Positions 1-4,998 of a stretch of 5,281 nt of DNA are shown here, piece by piece. Below the pieces are notes generated by a model. That model saw nothing but the letters and a program-made list of their open reading frames with translations. It was not told the origin of the DNA and did not search any database. The stretch is from Hyphomonadaceae bacterium. Its GTDB lineage: Bacteria > Pseudomonadota > Alphaproteobacteria > Caulobacterales > Hyphomonadaceae. The stretch lies in the NCBI GenBank assembly GCA_030696545.1, contig JAUYSA010000017.1:1-5281 (forward strand), written 5' to 3'. How positions within the stretch are numbered: position 1 is the first letter of the stretch; each line of letters begins with the position of its first letter. The position numbers and the translations under genes are program-made.

Positions 1-143
1 GCGAATTCGATGATATCGCCGTCAGACGTGCTGGCCAGGTCGTTGACGAGGGCCGAACCCGACAGCGGCGTCGTCGCCGCAAGCGTCTGAACGCCAGCAG
101 CCGTGGCGGCCGTCGAGCCGCCAAGGTCCGAGATCAGAACGTT
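1..143. repeat. Near-identical tract shared by the two flagellin genes (copy 1)
   Basis: Positions 1-143 match 1512-1654 at a constant offset of 1511 with only three mismatches (78, 96 and 129). Immediately beyond 143 similarity falls abruptly: roughly a third of positions differ between 144 and 240. The tract encodes the end of D1 and the start of the central domain. It continues past the left window edge, so its full length is unknown. A sharp identity boundary inside a paralogous pair is the usual mark of gene conversion or of a recent recombination. Confidence 0.85.
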
Positions 144-572
144 GAAATCAAAGCTGCCGACGGCGAGGTTTGCGCCGTTGAACTGGGCCGAGTTTGCGAT
201 TGTGTCGATCTGTCCGCGCAGCGAGTCAAAGTCGGCCTGCAGCGCATTGCGCTGGTCGGGCGTGAGGTCGTCTGCCTGGGCTGCGACCGACTTCGCCTTC
301 AGTTTCTGCAGGATCTCGCCGATCGATTTGCCGGCCGCGAGGGCGACGTCGATCGTGGAGTTGGCGCGGTCGATCCCGTCCTTGACGGCGGCCACGGAGG
401 AGACCCGGCTCCTCTGCCCTTCGGCGATCGCGTAGATCGCCCCATTGTCGCGGGCGCTCGAGATCTTGAGGCCCGTCGAAATCTTGTTCTGAACGCCCTC
501 AAGCTCATTGTTCGTGAAGTTGAGGTTCTGGAGCGCGACCATGGCGCTGTAGTTCGTATTGACGCTCAGCAT
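1..572 (-). CDS. Flagellin, 3' end outside the window
   Basis: Structural subunit of the flagellar filament, exported by the flagellar type III system and polymerised outside the cell. I translated 190 uninterrupted codons from the ATG at 572-570. The product starts MLSVNTNYSAMVALQ and carries the usual N-terminal flagellin (D0/D1) signatures: ISTGLKISSARDN near residues 31-43, the VSSVAAVKDGIDRAN helix, and AQFNGANLAVG near 129-139. The start is supported by AGGAG eight bases upstream and by alignment with the neighbouring flagellin, which starts identically. Over residues 1-143 the two proteins differ at about 32 positions. From residue 144 to the window edge they are identical, which is the reverse of the usual flagellin pattern. 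The C-terminal D1/D0 half is outside the window, so whether the gene is intact cannot be judged. It has its own candidate sigma-54 promoter. Family assignment is secure; which paralogue it is cannot be said. Confidence 0.95.
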   Translation of the reverse strand, partial: MLSVNTNYSAMVALQNLNFTNNELEGVQNKISTGLKISSARDNGAIYAIAEGQRSRVSSVAAVKDGIDRANSTIDVALAAGKSIGEILQKLKAKSVAAQADDLTPDQRNALQADFDSLRGQIDTIANSAQFNGANLAVGSFDFNVLISDLGGSTAATAAGVQTLAATTPLSGSALVNDLASTSDGDIIEF

Positions 573-604
573 GGCTGATGCTCCTGCGCAGACAATCCGT
601 TCAC

Positions 605-617
605 GCCCAATACGGGC
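605..617 (-). promoter_or_regulatory. Small leader hairpin of the distal flagellin mRNA
   Basis: On the minus strand GCCC-GTATT-GGGC forms a 4-bp stem with a 5-nt loop, ending 32 nt before the start codon. It lies within the leader predicted from the sigma-54-like promoter. The other flagellin has a hairpin of the same geometry at nearly the same distance. A role in FlbT/FlaF control is inference only. Confidence 0.35.
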
Positions 618-621
618 TTGG

Positions 622-657
622 ACAGACCATGGGAGTTCAAGTCCCATGCCAGTCTGT
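622..657. repeat. Interrupted palindrome overlapping the flagellin promoter
   Basis: ACAGAC (622-627) and CATGGGA (628-634) pair with TCCCATG (642-648) and GTCTGT (652-657), leaving a 7-base loop and a 3-base bulge (649-651). The bulge and right arm include the -24 block of the candidate sigma-54 promoter. Thirteen paired positions are unlikely to be pure chance. It could be an operator or only part of the promoter architecture. Confidence 0.5.
637..651 (-). promoter_or_regulatory. Candidate sigma-54 promoter of the distal flagellin
   Basis: The minus strand reads TGGCATGGGACTTGA. Compared with the sigma-54 consensus TGGCACG-N4-TTGC it keeps the TGGCA -24 block, the spacing and TTG of the -12 block, with A in place of the final C. 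Transcription would start near 625, giving a leader of about 53 nt. Late flagellin genes in Caulobacter use sigma-54, so the context fits. The imperfect -12 element keeps confidence moderate. Confidence 0.6.
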
Positions 658-669
658 TAAGGTTAACAG
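654..669. promoter_or_regulatory. CTGTTAA-GG-TTAACAG inverted repeat, possible operator
   Basis: Perfect 7-bp arms (654-660 and 663-669) are separated by two bases. The repeat sits directly upstream of the -24 element of the flagellin promoter and overlaps the right arm of the larger palindrome. The two TTAA half-sites recall CtrA half-sites, but they are 2 bp apart rather than the 7 bp of a full CtrA box. The binding protein, if any, is therefore unknown. Confidence 0.4.
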
Positions 670-755
670 CCCGCGTAAAATATCCTTGTTTCAATGGGTT
701 TAGAAGTTAACGGCGGAGCCGATTGCTAACGCCGGGCTGAATCAAATTTACCCCT

Positions 756-770
756 CGGCATGATTTGCCG
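756..770. promoter_or_regulatory. Possible upstream enhancer palindrome (ftr-like)
   Basis: CGGCA and TGCCG flank five bases; on the minus strand the site begins CCCGGCAAAT. It lies about 130-145 bp upstream of the predicted flagellin start site. This is the sort of distance at which sigma-54 enhancers, including the ftr elements bound by FlbD in Caulobacter, act. The resemblance to ftr rests on the GGCAA half-site and on position, and is not proof. Confidence 0.35.
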
Positions 771-795
771 GGCTGGAAGGCGGCAGCAGGTAGGC

Positions 796-836
796 AAAAA
801 CGGCAGAGGGGCGAGGCCCAAAAGGCCCCGCCCCTC
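796..836 (-). terminator. Intrinsic terminator after the complete flagellin gene
   Basis: On the minus strand a 13-bp GC-rich stem (836-824 with 818-806, one G-U pair, 5-nt loop TTTTG) is followed after about five bases by a run of five T (800-796). It lies 57 bp past the flagellin stop codon. This is a convincing rho-independent terminator that separates the two flagellin transcription units. Confidence 0.8.
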
Positions 837-892
837 CCGATTGCAGCCTCAGCTCATCGACCCCGGGCCTCACCGCCAGGGGTCAGAGCCGG

Positions 893-2083
893 TTAGCGGA
901 AGAACGACAGGATCAGCGACGGCGCCTGGTTGGCGATCGAGAGGGCCTGCGCGCCGAGCTGCTGCTTGATCTGCAGCGACTGGAGGCGGGCCGATTCTTT
1001 CGCCAGGTCGGCGTCGACGAGGTTGCCGATGCCTTGCTCGATCACGTCCGAGAGTTTGCCGAGGAAGTCGTTCTGGATGTCCAGAGCGGCTGCCTGCGAA
1101 CCCATGGTCGCGAGCGACTGGTTCAGGCTGGTGATCGCCGTGTCGATGGCGTTCGAGGCGGTCGTCGCAGCAGCCGTGGACGTCGAGATGTCCGTGGAAG
1201 CGATCGGCGACAGGATCGAACCGGTCAGCGAGAAGTCGAAACCCGTGACCTGGAAGGTGTTGTCGCCGGCGCTGGAGACGTCAGCTGTGAGAACGCCGTC
1301 GCCGAGTTCGGCAGCGCCGCCAGCATCGACCGCCAGGTCGTCGAACGCCGTGTCGTTGATCAGGTAGGTGATCTGACCCGTTGTGTCGTCGTACGAGGCC
1401 GAGATCTTGCCGCCAGCCTGAGCATTCACGGCTTCGACAAAACCATCGATCGTCATGCCAGCAGTCAGTTCGACGCCGATAGTAAGGGTCGAGCCGCCCG
1501 TGCCCGTGAGCGCGAATTCGATGATATCGCCGTCAGACGTGCTGGCCAGGTCGTTGACGAGGGCCGAACCCGACAGCGGCGTCGTCGCAGCAAGCGTCTG
1601 AACGCCGGCAGCCGTGGCGGCCGTCGAGCCGCCAAGGTCGGAGATCAGAACGTTCAGAGCTGTGTTACCGACAGCCAGGTTCGCGCCGTTGAACTGCGCG
1701 GCGTTGGAAATGGTGTCGATCTGCTGACGGAGGCTCGCGAAATCAACCTGGAGCGCATCACGCTGGTCGGAAGTCAGGTCGTCGGCCTGGGCGGCGACGG
1801 CTTTGGCTTTCAACTTCTGCAGGATATCGCCAACTGACTTGCCGGCCGCGAGGGCAACGTCGACCACGGATGACGCACGATCGATACCGTCTTTGACGGC
1901 GGCGACGGACGACACGCGGGCGCGCTGACCTTCAGCGATCGCGTAAACAGCGCCGTTGTCACGGGCCGAGGCGACCTTGAGGCCGGTCGAAATCCGGTTC
2001 TGGACTTCGTTCAGTTCTTTGTTGGTGGAGTTGAGGGATTGCAGCGCGATGGACGCGCCAAAGTTTGAGTTCACGCTAAGCAT
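893..2083 (-). CDS. Flagellin, complete
   Basis: Filament subunit of 396 residues, a normal size for a larger alphaproteobacterial flagellin. The N-terminal flagellin domain covers about residues 4-140 (ISTGLKVASARDN, AQFNGANLAVG). A central insert of roughly residues 145-300 is Gly/Thr/Asp-rich and beta-like. The C-terminal domain covers about 311-396 and includes LQSLQIKQQLGAQALSIANQAP before the final SFFR typical of these flagellins. There are no cysteines, as usual for flagellins. The ATG start has a GGAG nine bases upstream and matches the neighbouring paralogue. A sigma-54-like promoter and a leader hairpin precede it, and an intrinsic terminator follows. It lies 165 bp downstream of flaF on the same strand. 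From residue 144 it is identical to the neighbouring flagellin as far as that can be followed. Family assignment is certain; the paralogue symbol is not assigned. Confidence 0.98.
   Translation of the reverse strand: MLSVNSNFGASIALQSLNSTNKELNEVQNRISTGLKVASARDNGAVYAIAEGQRARVSSVAAVKDGIDRASSVVDVALAAGKSVGDILQKLKAKAVAAQADDLTSDQRDALQVDFASLRQQIDTISNAAQFNGANLAVGNTALNVLISDLGGSTAATAAGVQTLAATTPLSGSALVNDLASTSDGDIIEFALTGTGGSTLTIGVELTAGMTIDGFVEAVNAQAGGKISASYDDTTGQITYLINDTAFDDLAVDAGGAAELGDGVLTADVSSAGDNTFQVTGFDFSLTGSILSPIASTDISTSTAAATTASNAIDTAITSLNQSLATMGSQAAALDIQNDFLGKLSDVIEQGIGNLVDADLAKESARLQSLQIKQQLGAQALSIANQAPSLILSFFR
1512..1654. repeat. Near-identical tract shared by the two flagellin genes (copy 2)
   Basis: This is the counterpart of positions 1-143, with three mismatches (1589, 1607 and 1640). 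It lies inside the complete flagellin gene, from codon 144 onward in the coding direction. The similarity probably extends further into the central domain (below 1512), but the other copy leaves the window there. Confidence 0.85.
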
Positions 2084-2113
2084 GACACACGTCTCCGTTC
2101 TGGGTCAGAGGCC

Positions 2114-2126
2114 GATCGTTTTGATC
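2114..2126 (-). promoter_or_regulatory. Small leader hairpin of the complete flagellin mRNA
   Basis: GATC-AAAAC-GATC on the minus strand has a 4-bp stem and 5-nt loop and ends 30 nt before the start codon. It starts near the predicted transcription start. It matches the second flagellin leader in geometry and position but not in sequence. A regulatory function is inferred. Confidence 0.35.
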
Positions 2127-2134
2127 AGCCGTCA

Positions 2135-2149
2135 GCGCGTTTTGCGCCA
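2135..2149 (-). promoter_or_regulatory. Candidate sigma-54 promoter of the complete flagellin
   Basis: The minus strand reads TGGCGCAAAACGCGC. It keeps the sigma-54 core GG-N10-GC and a good -24 block, but the -12 block is GCGC rather than TTGC. Initiation near 2123 would give a leader of about 40 nt. The same bases form the palindrome GCGC-GTTTT-GCGC, so the match may partly reflect that. Alternatively the gene could be read through from flaF. Confidence 0.5.
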
Positions 2150-2248
2150 ACATGCACCCACATAACCGGAGAGGTCTTAATTAGAGGTGTGTCGCGGGAA
2201 CCGAAATTACTACGGAAACACTAACGAGAACAGATGGTTAGCAGTTGG

Positions 2249-2626
2249 TTACGACAGTCCGGCGACAGACGGTGTTTGGCTGGGCGAGAGGCCCTGCATG
2301 ATCGTGCGGTTGATCTCGATCAGCACGTCGATCGGCGCGCCTGCACGCATGACCTGGCTTGAGTGCCGGTCGACAAACATGGACAGGGAGATGATCTGCG
2401 CACGGAGGGGCTGCGACAATTGGTTGCCTTCAGCGGCGCAGTCAGCCGCGAGCAGCGACCACAGGCGCCGGTTGGCGGCCAGCGCCTCTGCGCGGCGGCC
2501 GACTTCGGTGGTGGGAAGACTGGACGCATCGATCAGACCGCGAGTCGCCTGCGCAAAGGCGCGGTACTCGGTCTGACGCGGGCCTTCAGTCTTCTTCGCC
2601 GCGTTCTGGTACGCCTGAATGGACAT
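2249..2626 (-). CDS. flaF: Flagellar biosynthesis regulator FlaF
   Basis: FlaF is a small cytoplasmic alphaproteobacterial protein needed for flagellin synthesis and secretion. In Caulobacter it works with FlbT in post-transcriptional control of flagellin. The 125-residue product is of family length and shows family landmarks: an N-terminal AYQNAAKKTEGPRQTEYRAF segment (residues 5-24), NRRLW at 52-56, then DCAAEGNQLSQPLRAQIISLS (about 62-82) and the NRTIMQGL segment toward the end. The ATG at 2626 lies inside the 3' end of flbT, giving a 41-bp overlap. The ribosome binding site is weak (AGGGA about 12 bases upstream), so translational coupling to flbT is likely. The last dozen or so residues look unconserved. 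Identification is by recognition of the family pattern and by its position between flbT and a flagellin gene. Confidence 0.93.
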   Translation of the reverse strand: MSIQAYQNAAKKTEGPRQTEYRAFAQATRGLIDASSLPTTEVGRRAEALAANRRLWSLLAADCAAEGNQLSQPLRAQIISLSMFVDRHSSQVMRAGAPIDVLIEINRTIMQGLSPSQTPSVAGLS

Positions 2627-3011
2627 TGCCCAGCAATCCCTGCTCGTAGGTTAGAAGTTTCCGGCACCTGGTCAGCGCCTTGTAATAATCGGCGGACATG
2701 ACCTCGCGGGACAGCGACACGCAGTCCTTGAGAATGTCCGTGGATCGGATTGCGCCCATGAATTCGTTCAGGCGCAGCACGAACTCGTCGTAAAATTTGT
2801 TGGCCTCGGATGGGTCGAGGTACATCATCATGATCGGGAAATAGATCCGCCTGCCCGGCGTGTTGACGTCGTCGGGCTGGATAATGTCCTTCTCGCGCAG
2901 GATGGACGCCTTGTTCTGCAGGAGCAGCACCGCGCGGCGGTCGCCGTTCTGCAGGACCGCCCCGTTGACCACGAAGCGTTCGCCCGGCTTGAGCGAGAGT
3001 TTGAGCGGCAT
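2586..3011 (-). CDS. flbT: Flagellin post-transcriptional regulator FlbT
   Basis: FlbT in Caulobacter binds the 5' leader of flagellin mRNA and lowers its stability and translation until hook assembly is complete. The 141-residue product begins MPLKLSLKPGERFVVNGAVLQNG and continues with LLLQNKASILREKDII (about 29-44) and the YFPIMMMYLDP segment (about 57-67), all typical of the family. The start is well supported by GGGAGGA ending 4 bases before the ATG. It is the first gene of the minus-strand group, and flaF starts inside its last 41 bp. The C-terminal tail after about residue 120 is probably variable. The promoter should lie in the divergent region upstream. I found no convincing sigma-54 site there, which fits a regulator made before the late class genes. 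Confidence 0.95.
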   Translation of the reverse strand: MPLKLSLKPGERFVVNGAVLQNGDRRAVLLLQNKASILREKDIIQPDDVNTPGRRIYFPIMMMYLDPSEANKFYDEFVLRLNEFMGAIRSTDILKDCVSLSREVMSADYYKALTRCRKLLTYEQGLLGNVHSGVPERGEED

Positions 3012-3195
3012 CCAATCCTCCCGGCCGGGTACATCTGCCCCGGAATCGTGGGGAAGTCTGGACGTGGCCGAACCACGGGTCTAGCCGCCGTTCCTTAAGT
3101 TTTGCTTGTGGTTGCGTAACCTCGGGAGGGGGCGGCTTCCCTATGCCCCCCAAATCCGCTCTAACCGGGGTGATTGTTACAACAGGGTTTTCGAC
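3012..3195. promoter_or_regulatory. Divergent intergenic region between flbT and the MoxR gene
   Basis: This 184-bp gap must hold promoters for both directions. Visible structure: the flbT Shine-Dalgarno sequence (3016-3022); a 5-bp inverted repeat CGTGG-CCGAA-CCACG (3063-3077) in the likely flbT promoter or leader; and G/C-rich runs at 3125-3150. I could not assign -35/-10 boxes or a sigma-54 site with confidence in either direction. Confidence 0.5.
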
Positions 3196-4053
3196 ATGGC
3201 CGACAAGAAGCGTTTCGAGGGGTCCGACCATTATGTGGCGACCGATGACCTCCGGGTGGCGGTGAACGCCGCGATCGCGCTGGAGCGGCCGCTTCTGGTG
3301 AAGGGCGAACCGGGCACGGGCAAGACCATGCTGGCGCTGGAGATCGCGCGCTCGCTGGGGATGCCGATCATCGAGTGGCACATCAAGTCGACCACCAAGG
3401 CGCACCAGGGTCTCTATGAGTATGACGCGGTGGCTCGCCTGCGTGACGGCCAACTCGGCGAAGAGCGCGCCAAGGACATCCGCAACTACATCAAGAAGGG
3501 CAAGCTGTGGGAGGCGTTCACCGCGCCGGTGCGCCCTGTCCTTCTGATCGACGAGATCGACAAGGCCGACATCGAGTTTCCGAACGACCTTCTGCAGGAA
3601 CTCGATCGCATGGAGTTCTACGTTTACGAGACCGACGAGACGATCAAGGCGAAGGTTCGCCCGGTGGTGATCATCACGTCGAACAACGAGAAGGAGCTTC
3701 CCGACGCTTTCCTGCGCCGCTGTTTCTTCCACTATATAAAATTCCCGGACGACACGACGATGAACGCGATCATCGACGTCCACTTTCCGGGCATCAAGAA
3801 GCGGCTGGTGAGCGAGGCGCTCGCCACCTTCTACAAGATGCGCGATGTGCCGGGGCTGAAGAAGAAGCCATCGACGAGCGAACTGCTCGACTGGCTGAAG
3901 CTTCTGATGTCGGAAGACATTGATGTGGAAACGCTGCGCGAAAAAAATCCGAACAAGCTGGTTCCGCCGCTGCACGGCGCGTTGCTGAAGAACGAGCAGG
4001 ATATCCAGCTGTTCGAACGTCTGGCCTTCCTCGCACGACGCGAGAATGGTTGA
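3196..4053 (+). CDS. MoxR-family AAA+ ATPase
   Basis: Cytoplasmic ATPase of 285 residues, of the MoxR type, whose members act as chaperone-like remodelling or metal-insertion factors, usually with a VWA-domain protein. Visible motifs: Walker A GEPGTGKT at residues 37-44, Walker B VLLIDE at 115-120, a sensor-1 region ITSNNEKELPDAF (160-172) and the arginine pair R174-R175 as arginine finger. The C-terminal lid helices follow (about 200-285). The ATG at 3196 is chosen over an upstream TTG at 3106 because family similarity begins at MADKKRF and the extra 30 residues look non-coding. Its ribosome binding site is only a weak AGGG. A membrane-protein gene starts 34 bp downstream and is probably cotranscribed. 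No VWA partner is present here, so substrate and pathway cannot be given. Confidence 0.93.
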   Translation: MADKKRFEGSDHYVATDDLRVAVNAAIALERPLLVKGEPGTGKTMLALEIARSLGMPIIEWHIKSTTKAHQGLYEYDAVARLRDGQLGEERAKDIRNYIKKGKLWEAFTAPVRPVLLIDEIDKADIEFPNDLLQELDRMEFYVYETDETIKAKVRPVVIITSNNEKELPDAFLRRCFFHYIKFPDDTTMNAIIDVHFPGIKKRLVSEALATFYKMRDVPGLKKKPSTSELLDWLKLLMSEDIDVETLREKNPNKLVPPLHGALLKNEQDIQLFERLAFLARRENG

Positions 4054-4087
4054 GGGCTGAAAAGCCGGGGCTGCACTGGGGACGATA

Positions 4088-4759
4088 ATGAGCCTGATGA
4101 ACATCGTGCGCATCGCCAAGATCGTGGCGCTGCTGGCCTTTGTGCTGCCATGGGTTGCGGTGTCGTGCCAGAACGTCGATGTGGCGACAGCTTCCGGCAT
4201 CGAACTCATGCAGGGCAAGATGACGGCCAACCCTGATTTCGAGAAGCAGATGGGCCAGCAGATGGGCGGGCTCGGCGGGCTTGGGCGGAATTCCGGCAAT
4301 GGCGGTGGGATCGATACGTCGGCATCGACGTCTGACCTTGGCATGAACTTCTTCGCCATCGCCGCAGCCATCGTGATCCTGGCCGGGCTTGGCCTGACCT
4401 TCGTGAGCAAGGGCAAGACGGCGGGGCGCAATGCGCTGGTGACGAGCCTTCTCGGTCTCGCCCTCGTGTTCGGCACGGTGTGGTGGTGGAAGGAAAGCGC
4501 CAGCCGCGACATGCGCGAGCAACAGGGCGGCGGAAGGGCCGAGGCGTCTTCGCCGCTTGGCGATGCTGGCGGCAATCCGTTTGGCGGACCCGGAAGCATG
4601 GATGCGATGGGCGCGCAGATGCTGGGCAACATGCTGCAGGAGCGGTTCGGCTACTGGCTGGCGCTGATTGCGCTTGGCGTTGGCGCGGGGGCTGCTGGTC
4701 TGGTGATGGCGGGCGGCGTGCCTGCCGCAAAGCCGGAAGGCGCGCCGCCAGCGGCGTGA
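4088..4759 (+). CDS. Unrecognised four-helix membrane protein
   Basis: I do not recognise a named family. The 223-residue product has four hydrophobic stretches at about residues 9-26, 88-106, 116-134 and 189-209. The first ends in PWVAVSC, followed by ATASGIELMQGK. A similar pattern (a helix, then a Ser-Cys pair, then AT-x-SG-x-x-L) occurs in my memory of other bacterial membrane proteins, but I cannot name the family. The two long non-helical parts (45-87 and 135-188) are Gly-, Met- and Gln-rich and probably disordered. The start ATG at 4088 follows GGGGACGATA; an ATG three codons later is an alternative. It is 34 bp after the MoxR gene, on the same strand, so one operon is likely and a functional link possible. 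The Cys at 27 could suggest a lipobox, but the surrounding AVSC and later helices favour a plain membrane anchor. Confidence 0.8.
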   Translation: MSLMNIVRIAKIVALLAFVLPWVAVSCQNVDVATASGIELMQGKMTANPDFEKQMGQQMGGLGGLGRNSGNGGGIDTSASTSDLGMNFFAIAAAIVILAGLGLTFVSKGKTAGRNALVTSLLGLALVFGTVWWWKESASRDMREQQGGGRAEASSPLGDAGGNPFGGPGSMDAMGAQMLGNMLQERFGYWLALIALGVGAGAAGLVMAGGVPAAKPEGAPPAA

Positions 4760-4775
4760 GGCGCACGGGGGCGTT

Positions 4776-4796
4776 CTCAGTCGCGGCGCGGCTGAG
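4776..4796 (+). terminator. Weak candidate terminator after the membrane-protein gene
   Basis: A 9-bp stem (CTCAG-T-CGC paired with GCG-G-CTGAG, one G-U pair) closes on a 3-nt GGC loop 16 bp after the stop codon. There is no immediate T run, only ATTTT about 14 bases later, so termination here is uncertain. Confidence 0.35.
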
Positions 4797-4851
4797 GTGA
4801 TTGATCTGAAATTTTGAGTTGGCTGGGGTGGGAGGTCCGCGCGGAAGCGCG

Positions 4852-4998
4852 CAGCCCCCTCCGTCTCGGCGCGAAGACGCGCCGATCCACCTCCCCCGCC
4901 TGCGGCAGTGGAGGACTTGGAGCGTGATCACTGAGTCCTCCACCACGCGGAGCGTGGGGGAGGTGGATTGATGCGTAGCATCAAGACGGAGGGGGCTG
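4852..4998. repeat. 147-bp modular palindromic element
   Basis: Three nested arm pairs match perfectly: 4852-4866 with 4984-4998 (15 bp), 4885-4897 with 4956-4968 (13 bp) and 4908-4917 with 4934-4943 (10 bp). The gaps between arms hold their own hairpins: 4867-4884 (7-bp stem, AAGA loop), 4898-4906 (GCC-TGC-GGC), 4944-4956 (CACGC-GGA-GCGTG) and 4969-4983 (TGATGC-GTA-GCATCA). The apex is 4918-4933. Short GC hairpins flank it at 4838-4851 and 5002-5013 and may belong to it. As RNA or extruded DNA it would form a trunk with paired side branches. It carries no transposase. It is probably a dispersed intergenic palindrome of the REP/MITE/RPE kind, but copy number cannot be seen here. Confidence 0.85.

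Noticed and set aside
657..710. CtrA binding sites upstream of the flagellin (TTAA at 657, 663 and 707)
   Set aside because: No pair has the TTAA-N7-TTAA spacing, so these are only half-sites; kept solely as part of an inverted repeat.
1034..1837. Long plus-strand open frame (267 codons) opposite the complete flagellin
   Set aside because: It is antisense to a certain flagellin gene, is Arg-rich low-complexity in translation and has no family resemblance; it is a by-product of high GC content.
2221..2241. CTAAC...GTTAG inverted repeat just after flaF as a terminator
   Set aside because: The stem is only 5 bp, AT-rich, with an 11-base loop and no T run.
3106..3195. Upstream TTG start extending the MoxR protein by 30 residues
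   Set aside because: The extension has no family similarity and would use up most of the promoter region; ATG 3196 begins exactly where the family pattern begins.
4088..4168. Lipoprotein signal peptide in the membrane protein (AVSC)
   Set aside because: The residues before Cys27 are a poor lipobox and three further helices follow, so a membrane anchor is the simpler reading.
2533..4632. Minus-strand open frame of 699 codons
   Set aside because: It runs through the antisense of the MoxR and membrane-protein genes and another frame of flbT and flaF. Those four have clear family or membrane features and the long frame has none.
4206..4850. Continuation of the right-end minus-strand frame beyond the palindrome
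   Set aside because: Here it is antisense to the membrane-protein gene and reads as Arg/Pro-rich low complexity, so it is not listed as coding although no stop occurs before 4206.
4852..4998. CRISPR array or integron-type attC site
   Set aside because: There are no regularly spaced direct repeats with unique spacers. The nested three-arm layout lacks attC-type terminal core sites and there is no integrase nearby.
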